A DNA stretch of 64,000 nucleotides from Cenococcum geophilum 1.58 (lineage: Eukaryota > Ascomycota > Dothideomycetes > Gloniales > Gloniaceae): positions 124,001 through 188,000 of the forward strand of contig KV748178.1 in assembly GCA_001692895.1 (NCBI GenBank), given 5' to 3'. The stretch's first letter is position 1; the number at the start of each line of letters is the position of its first letter. Below the pieces are notes generated by a model. The model was given only the letters and a program-made list of their open reading frames with translations, did not search any database and had not been told where the DNA came from. A program made the translations under genes and the position numbers. Below, piece by piece: positions 56,371 through 64,000 of this stretch.

Positions 56371-59087
56371 TTAAGTTAATAGTAAGACAGAAATAAGTAC
56401 CTCCAATTTAGGTCAATACTACGTTCCGACATTCTAACGTTTTAAACTAGTCCCGTAATATATTATGTAACTTAACTACCCTTATATAGTTTAACTAGTT
56501 CTAGCGCCTTCCGCGCTTCCTAGCCTATTTATATCCTCCCTAGGTAGTTATACTACTACTAATATAAGGTCTGTAATATAGGGCTCTATATAGTTATATA
56601 AAAGTTAATTTTAATAATCCTAGCTAGGCGAAACCTAATAATTTAAACTTTATATACTTACTAGAAATTTCTCTATTTATAAAAAAGTTAAGCGCTATTA
56701 GAGCGCGGCTTCTAGGGTAGCTATATTTAAAGGTATTAGAGATTTAGGTTAGGTTTAGTATAAGCTTAGGTTATATATAACCCCCTAAGGTCCGTAATAT
56801 ATTGTCTAAATATTACCCCCCCCCTTAGGTAGTAGCCCCTACTTTTTAAACGCATTTTTAAGGCTTAGATTAGTACTAGGTTAGTATAAAGGGCCTTAGC
56901 GCGCCTTTAACCTTATTATTACCTTAATAATCTATTTTTTAACCCTCTTTTATTTTTATGCCCGCGCTAGCTTATATAGGGCTCCTAATTTTATACAAAA
57001 AGGCCTACTATAATTTTAATTCTATAATATAGAGCCCACTTTTTCTTCTCGTTTAATATTTACGTATTTAGTAACTTTATTTACCTACGCCACGCTTATA
57101 TATCTCCTTCTTACCTCTTATAGATATAGAGTTTTTTAAGAATCTTCTTACCTATAGTCTACTTTACGGTTAAAGAAAGCCCCCCTAGCCTCTTTCTCTT
57201 TTTTCTATAGCTTCTAAAGCGAATTTAAGGCCTAGATAACGCGGCTATATAATATTTATAAGACCTAGCGCTTAAAGAATATAACGAGGGCGTATAAGCT
57301 AAAGTAGAAAGAGTAAAAAGACTAGTATATAAAACTAAAAGGTAATATAAACGGCGCATAGGTAATAGAAGATAAGCTTTACCTATTTTTAGGGTAGTAA
57401 GTTATTAACTAAGAATTATAGGCCACTAGCTATTAAAAACGTAAGTTAAAATAAAAATATATATAAAAAGATAATAAGTAGGTAAAGAAGAGGTAGAAGA
57501 TAGCTAAGTAGGTAAGAGGGTAGCTAGGGGGAAAGGTAGCTATAGGAGTAGCCGTGGTTATAGGGGAGGAAGCTATAAAGGAAGAAGGGGAGATATAGAA
57601 CAAAGCGGCCTTAGACGCCCTATTTAATAAAATAGTTTAATACTTAATTATAAATAGCTATATCTTTACTATTACCAAGCTTTATATATAGTAATTAGAA
57701 GGTAAGGCCTTAGAGCTACTATAGGGGGTAAAGCTCTTAACGGTACTAAATAATAATAATAAATTCAATTTACCGCCCGTCCCGGTCCCCCTAGTGGGTC
57801 CACATAGGCTAATACCTTCTATAGGAAAAACTCTAACTTAGAGAAAACCCCACCTTAGGCCGCGCTGGAGAGATGGCAGCGTTCCGACATTGGAGCGCTA
57901 GCAGCTCGCCTTCTACCTGCCTTTAAGTCTATATATTAAGCTAACTAGCCGCGCTTCGCGGACAATTTTACTCTACCCCCTTCTTTCCTTATCCTTTTAC
58001 CCTTATTCTTTTACCAGTCCTCTAGGCTTTAAAAGGGCTAGTATCCACTTATATCCTCTATATTTATTACCTTTACTGCCTAAAACTAGGGTAACGCACC
58101 TAACTATACTAGCTATTTTGCTGCCGCTTAAGCGCTTTCTTTATTATTTAAAATATCCTAAAGGCGTTTAGAGGTATATTTTGCTATAAAGTCCGCCCTT
58201 TAGTAGTATAGACGCTGGAATAGTATATAATAAACTATCTGCCTTATCTAGCTATAATCGCACCGCGGAAGAACTGCTGGTACACCGATGGATGTAAGCT
58301 ATGTATTAAGCCCTATTACCTCTATATAAAAAAGAAATAGTACTATAGCCTCTGCTTTTGTTAGGCCTTTATATAATAGGATTATAGGTTTCCCCTATAG
58401 GGTCTTCTACGTGGTTTCTGTGCGGTCTTTAGCCTTTACCTACTACCGTTGTTGCTATTTTAAATCTGCCCATTTCGCAATAAAGGTAGTTGCCTGCCTT
58501 TAGTGCTAGTGACCTCCTATGCGGTAGCGGCGCTCCGCCTACGCTCTGCCGGCGTTCCGCTGGCCACGCTTACGGGGGTTTATTATAGCTTCTTACTCTA
58601 TATAGTCCTTCTAGTACGCAAGGAAGCCTTATATTTTATTTTTATAGTCCTTTATACATTCCCTAAGCGCTTCTAATAGTACTAATAGCCGTTTTATTTT
58701 TTACTGGCGCTTTACTAATATATTTTAGATACTATTAAGTACCTCTACTAATTCCTTTTCTACCCTATTAGAGGCCGTCTTGGCAGCTCTTTAGAGGGCT
58801 ATTATTTTAGTATAGAGTTAGATTAGGGGAATAGCCGCTTCCTTCTCTATTATAGCTATTGGTGTTTACTAGTATGCCCCTATAACCCTATAGAGACACT
58901 AGTTCTGGACTTTCTATAGTGGTTTAAGTAAGCTTTTCGCTAGCATTCTGCCGTTATCCTATACTCCCTATACTTGGGCGCCATATAGCATTGCTAGTTA
59001 GACGGTGGCTGTATATAGAAGGTATAAGCGGCGTATTAATAGGCCCTATATAGACGCGGTAATCCTTAATATCGCTTTAAAAGCTGC
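56371..59087. other. Unidentified degenerate stretch between H and G
   Basis: 56371-57700 is strongly AT-rich. A pyrimidine run with ccccccccc at about 56813-56826 could be the remnant polypurine tract of another minus-strand LTR element, but no LTR partner was found. 57780-57960 and 58480-58560 are GC-richer. A plus-strand frame around 57500-57900 reads IGEEAIKEEGEI then KAALDALFNKIV with few stops, family unknown. No intact gene. Confidence 0.4.
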
Positions 59088-59274
59088 TGTCACAGTACTG
59101 CAATAAAGTAGACTAAATAACTACGTTATAGTATAAAGAGGGGAAGAAGGTAAAAAGGGGGTATTGTATATAAATAGTAGGGCCGGCCGTTAAGTCGCTA
59201 GTAGTAGGCCAGCTAATAGTAGGAAATAGTACAAGATAGTATAAAACAGTATGCGTTAGGTTAGTACCGTGATA
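59088..59274 (-). repeat. Gypsy G 3' LTR
   Basis: 187 bp, tgtcacagtactgc to taccgtgata on the plus strand. Confidence 0.9.
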
Positions 59275-59599
59275 GTACTTTTCTCCCCTAAACAGTTTGG
59301 TCCTTAAACTAAATAGATAACTTAAAAATAGGTAGTGTATAGGGTTACCTATTTTCTACCATAAAGATATTAGTTCCGCTTACCGCCCTTAACTAAGCTA
59401 ATGGCGATTTTCTATACCGGGTATAGAAAATCCTAATTAGTTAGTTTAGTAAGTAAGGTCGGTAGAACTCTATACCGCCACCCAAATCGGTCTATATGGC
59501 GTTTCTTAGCGAGAATTTAGCTAATTAGACAACTTTGACCGCCGGTTAAAGTTTTATAATATCTTAACTACTACAAATTTTAATGCGGTAGTTGGCCGT

Positions 59600-62500
59600 A
59601 ACCTTAGCATGACTTTTCCTTATCTCGTGCCTAGTCTGGGGGTCCTAGCTTCTTAGGGTGTTGCTTATAGAAGCGCTATACAGCTTATTTGTAACCCTTT
59701 AGGTTTTCCTTTAGCTGCCAGGTTATATCCTTATAATATTTCTATTTAATCTTATAAGTTAGGCCTTAGGGGTCTTTATTGTGTATATTAAGGATTTTCT
59801 TAAACTCCTATTTGTCTTCTATATTGCTATTATTATCTCTCTCTACTACTTATCCTTATACATTATAGCGCTCTATAGTATTAATATTTGCTTAGCTAGG
59901 GATCTCTTTAGCAGCCTAAAGGCGGACCTTAGATATATAAAAGGATTTATTTACTTAGATATGGTCCAGAAGGTTTACTATAACTACCCCTTAGTATACT
60001 GTAAGTACGGGGTACAGGCCGTCCTATTTATTGTCCCATTTCTTCTTAGGTTTATTTATCTTTATATTTTCTAAGCTAACTATAACTATATCACCTTTAT
60101 AGAATAACGCGCTCTCATCCCTACGGGTATTAGTATTATTTTTATAGTATTACTATAAAATCCGGGCTAGGGCCTTAAGCTATATTAATATCCGCTTAAA
60201 GCGGTTGGCCATAAAGTCTACGCGGAAGAACTCCTTCTTTGCTTATACTAATAGTGTTAATAGGCGGGGGCTAGCAGGCTCGATTCTAAGGCGAGGGTTA
60301 AAGCTATAGTTTATAAAAAACGGGGAGATGCCTATACTCTTATTAACTTAGTTATTTATAGTAAACTTAGTAAGCAATAGGTAGTTAACCTAGTCGTCCT
60401 ATATAAAGCTAATAAAAGCATAAAGGTATTTATTTATAGCGGCGTTAATAATTTTAGTTTAGCTATCTATTTCTAGGTGCTAAGCTAAGCTTAGTTATAA
60501 GGTTGTCTTAAGGCGTTTACTTAGTTATCGCCAGAAGTTGCTAACAAATTATATACCGTAATTAGAGATAATCGTGCTTGGTATACCGTAAAGCTTATAT
60601 ACGTTATTAATAAAGCTATTAACTAACTCCTCTATTAAGAGTCCTATTACTAGAATAAGGTATTATATTTTAGTTAGGCGGTCCACAATAACAAGAATAT
60701 ATTTATATGCCTTACCGTAGCGTTAGCATACTAGCAGCGTTATAATATAGTTAATTAAGATATTAGTCTACGGGCGGGTAAGTAATTTTAGTAGCTTTAG
60801 GAAACCGGGCGGGGTAAAATAGGGGGTCTTAGTGCAAAAGTATAGGGTACAATCTTTAATAAAGGTAGCCGTAAACTAGGAGATTCCTAGCCACTAGTAT
60901 ATTCGGTTTAAGAGGTTAAGAGTTTTAACCCGGCTAGAGTAACTAGCGGGGCCGCTACTATAAGAGTAATGGGTAACTTCTAGGCGGAGGTCTAGGGCGT
61001 TAGGGACGAAGAGATATTAGCGGAAGTAGATCTGTCCGTTAACGATACTATATTCTAACTTATCGCAACAGAGTAATTTCCTAATTTTCTTTAGCTAACG
61101 GCGAGCTTTTTAATTATATAGGGCTGCCACCATATCTTTTATAAGTTTATTCTCCTAGTATCTTAGCCAAATTAACTTGTCTAGTGACTTTTTAGCTATT
61201 TTAGGGTCTAGAGTAGCTATAAACTCCGCGTTATTAGAGTTACGGGACTTATATAGTAATTCTTCTAAGATTATAGGGTTAACTTTCTAGGGCGGTATAA
61301 CGACTTAGGCTTAGTAGCGAAGGCGTTTATTATTAGCGTCCTTAGGCCTTATTCCTAGTAGCTAGCTTAGGGCGTTAGGGAGCGTGGCTTTACTGCTAGG
61401 TCTGTATATAATTATAAAGTTAAACTATAAAAGGAACTCTACCCACTAGACTTAGTGCTAGTTTAGCTACTTAATAGTTATAAACGTCTATAGGTTCTTA
61501 TAGTTAGTAATAATTTTAAACGGCTCCTTAGTCCCTTATAGCTTAGGACGCTATTCCTTTAAAGCCTTAATAATAGCTAGGAGTTCTTTGTTATAGATCT
61601 TATAATTATATTCCAGCGCGGAGTGCTTTATAGAGAAGAATACGACTAGTCTTAATTTTCCGTTATTATTATACTAGGAAAGGACTCCGCTAGAAGCCTA
61701 ATTTAATACGTCTATCTCTACCACTGTTTTCTTTGTATAGTTATAGTATGCTAGTACTAGTGCTAAAGTAAAGGCTCCCTTAAGGGCCTTAAATGATTTA
61801 GCTTATTCTAGTCCCTATAGCTATCCGATATCCTTCTTTAGAAGTTTTATTATAGGTATAGCAATAGCAGAGTAGCCTTAGATAAATCGTCAGTAGAAGT
61901 TCGCAAAGCTAAGAAATTATTATAGTTCTTTAATTAATGTCAGGTCCTTCCATTTTTATAAGGCCTGTATCTTCTTAGGGTCTATAGTTATACTATTAGT
62001 TAAGATAATTAAGCCAAGGTATTTTGTTTTAGTAGAGTAGAACTTAGACTTATTAATATTAATCTAAAGTCTAGCATTACTAAGTCTTTAAATAACTTTA
62101 TTTACATACTTAGTATACTTAGTGCGTGTTTTAGAAAAGACAAGGATGTTATTAAGGTAGGCAGTATAGTAGTTATTAAAGGCGTTGTATAAAATATAGT
62201 TAATATAGTTTTAGAATATAGCGGATACGTTATAAAGGCCAAATAGTATAACTAGTATCTTATAGAGTCTAAACCAGATAATAAATGCTATAAGCTACTT
62301 ATAGCCCTCTATAATCCGGATCCGGTTAAACGTAGCAATTATATTAAGTTTAGTAAAGTACTTAGCGCTATAAAGTGCGTCAAGTATCTCGCGGATTAGT
62401 AGTAGTAGGTATCAATTCTTAATAGTAACTGTGTTTAGGCCTTAGTAGTTATAGTAGATTTATATACTACCGCTAGGCTTAGCAGCGAGGAGGAGTAGTA

Positions 62501-64000
62501 CGGTAGCTAGTAAGGTCAATTCGCGGATAAAACCCTTATCTAGCATCTTATTAATCTACTTTTTTACACACCTAAGTTTAGCAGGTAAAAGTAGTCTATT
62601 TTTATAATACGGGGCCTAGTTTTTAGGGGTAATCTTAATTTTATAGTCCCATAATTAGTAAGGGGGTAGCTTATCTACATTTTTAGGGAGGAAGTGCTTA
62701 ATATATTTACTAAACTCCTTTAGTAGGTATTATAGAATGTCTTTACGGGTTAATCCTAGTTTGCCTTTTAGGAATTTTTTAATATTGGTGTTAACTATCT
62801 TCCGACGTAAAAGCTCGGGTTTAGTTTTTAGATTTATCTTAAGAAAGTTATAGAAATAGGGGGGGAGCGCTTTATAGGCTTCCTTTATTATATAGTCGCC
62901 TTTTACTAGCTGGTGGAAAGACCTTTCTAATAGGTTTGGTACTTCTATTAGGCCTATAGGCAGCTCTTTAAATAGCTATTAGTGCTTATCTTATTTAACT
63001 AGTTCTACTAGCTCCGCTATATAGATCCTTATTACCTTTACGTCTTTTTACTTATAGAACTAGGTAAAATTAATAGCACGGGTGCATTTAATATTGTCTA
63101 GGTTAGGGTATATCTAGCTCTCTGGTGCTACGGCTAAGCTAGTATAGCTTAGTTGGCCCAAGGGGGCGGAAACAAGGCGGCGGCCCTATACGGTACGCGT
63201 GGGAGACGGATATAAGGTTAGGCGTTACGGTAGCGCGGTTTCTATTATCTGGGTCTTAGTAGTTTTATAACTAGTCCTTACTATAACGCAAGCTATAGTA
63301 TACGTATATAGTATATAGCTTAGTTCTAGGTGTTAGGCTAGGCGGCTAAGGTTTAAATAGTGCCTAGGTTAGGGTTAGTTTTTTAGTAATAGCGGCATAA
63401 AGTAGACCTTCTTCCTTAGTTTTAGTAGGGCTAGCTGGCCTATCATTTTAGTCTTAAGTGCTAGATTAGTCTAGTTTTCTATTATCTTATTTCTTTGCAG
63501 CTATATAGGCTCCCCTTTATTAGGAACGTCTTCTACTATTAGGGCTTTATATATAGTCCTAGGCACTAGGCTTAGTAGTGCTAAGTGTCCATATAGGGCG
63601 TCCCTACTAACGTCGGCTATCCCCTATAGAAGGCAGTGCCTAAAGTAGTAGTCTAAATTAAAGCGGATCTTAAGTTTCCTAAAGCTAGGACGGGGCTTAT
63701 GCTTCTAAAGCTAGGGCATACCTAGGATAATTAGGGTAGTAGGTAAGAGTTTAGTAACGAAAAAGAGCATAGCTTTAGTATAGAGGCCGATTAATATTTA
63801 GGTAGTGAAGTAGTCTATAATAAGCGAAGTTGGGATACTGTCTATAAGGCGTAGTGGCCTAGGTACTAGCAGCTTCTTAATTATAACGTTATACTTTCTT
63901 ATAATAGACTCTACGTCGGCAAATGCTATTACAGTACTACTAGAGTCTACTAGGCTTACTATATTAATATAAACTTAGGGGTATAGGTTATATAATAAGG
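59600..64000 (-). pseudogene. Gypsy G pol relic, partial
   Basis: Leftwards from the window edge: protease near 63950, RT at about 62530-61880, RNase H at about 61700-61370, integrase at about 60780-60310, and a chromodomain at about 59820-59660, each the inverse of the corresponding F segment. It is somewhat more RIP-altered than F, with stops at Trp/Gln codons. The plus-strand open frame at 59781-60074 is antisense to the region between integrase and chromodomain and has a counterpart in F, so it is a shadow. Confidence 0.8.

Larger units (their letters stand above)
59088..64000 (-). mobile_element. Gypsy G: inverted F-family chromovirus, cut by window end
   Basis: A 187-bp LTR (59088-59274) is the reverse complement of the F LTR with scattered transitions. 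A pyrimidine tract tttctcccc beside it marks the polypurine tract of a minus-strand element. The interior mirrors F: position 64000 corresponds to about 42011 of F, so roughly the 5' 2 kb (5' LTR and gag) lie outside the window. The left flank is gctgc (59083-59087); its duplicate would be beyond the edge. Confidence 0.9.

Noticed and set aside
56800-56840. Polypyrimidine run as the edge of another LTR element
   Set aside because: No matching LTR, TSD or pol segment could be paired with it in the window.

Overview
The window looks like a filamentous ascomycete (Pezizomycotina) chromosome segment. Three things point to this. Two short islands of ordinary base composition carry spliced or single-exon fungal genes. 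The rest is very AT-rich and crowded with mobile-element copies whose coding frames are full of TAA/TAG stops where Gln or Trp is expected (CAG/CAA to TAG/TAA, TGG to TAG), and His/Cys/Asp positions read Tyr/Tyr/Asn. That is the C-to-T, CpA-biased signature of repeat-induced point mutation (RIP). All element calls come from my own reading of conserved motifs, terminal repeats and target-site duplications (TSDs); no search was run.

Layout. 1-2760 is a gene island: a 237-bp Fot/pogo-type MITE (719-955), a single-exon divergent protein-kinase-like gene (1106-2233) and a small coiled-coil ORF with an exact 72-bp tandem duplication. 2760-15900 is a RIP block. It holds a pogo transposase scrap and a hAT element (3746-13833, 8-bp TSD) that contains a 183-bp solo LTR and a complete chromodomain Ty3/gypsy element 'A' (7166-13808), followed by a 1.2-kb non-autonomous LTR element 'TRIM1' (14426-15651). 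15975-17944 is an intact five-exon kelch-repeat membrane protein gene, alone between element blocks.

18880-40006 is a nest. Gypsy 'B' (19492-37957) carries three insertions, each with its own TSD: gypsy 'C' (minus strand, in the RNase H region), the 540-bp TRIM 'D' (between the integrase and chromodomain regions) and gypsy 'E' (inside the 3' LTR). Next to it lies a minus-strand Fot/pogo transposase relic interrupted by a third TRIM, 'T2' (39000-39574). Then come gypsy 'F' (40007-46921, plus), a degenerate stretch with a Tc1/mariner-like MITE, gypsy 'H' (48574-56370, minus), an unidentified degenerate stretch, and gypsy 'G' (59088 to beyond the window, minus), an inverted copy of the F family.

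The most unifying observation is the primer-binding site. In A, B, C, D, E, F, TRIM1 and T2, a 9-14 nt tract starting 1-3 nt inside the 5' LTR is complementary to a site within that same LTR, after allowing RIP transitions in A, B and F; H shows a weaker version. This is the arrangement of self-priming (Tf1-type) retrotransposons. It also fixes the orientation of the three miniature elements, which have no coding capacity and probably depend on the chromoviruses around them. None of the autonomous elements retains an intact pol frame.
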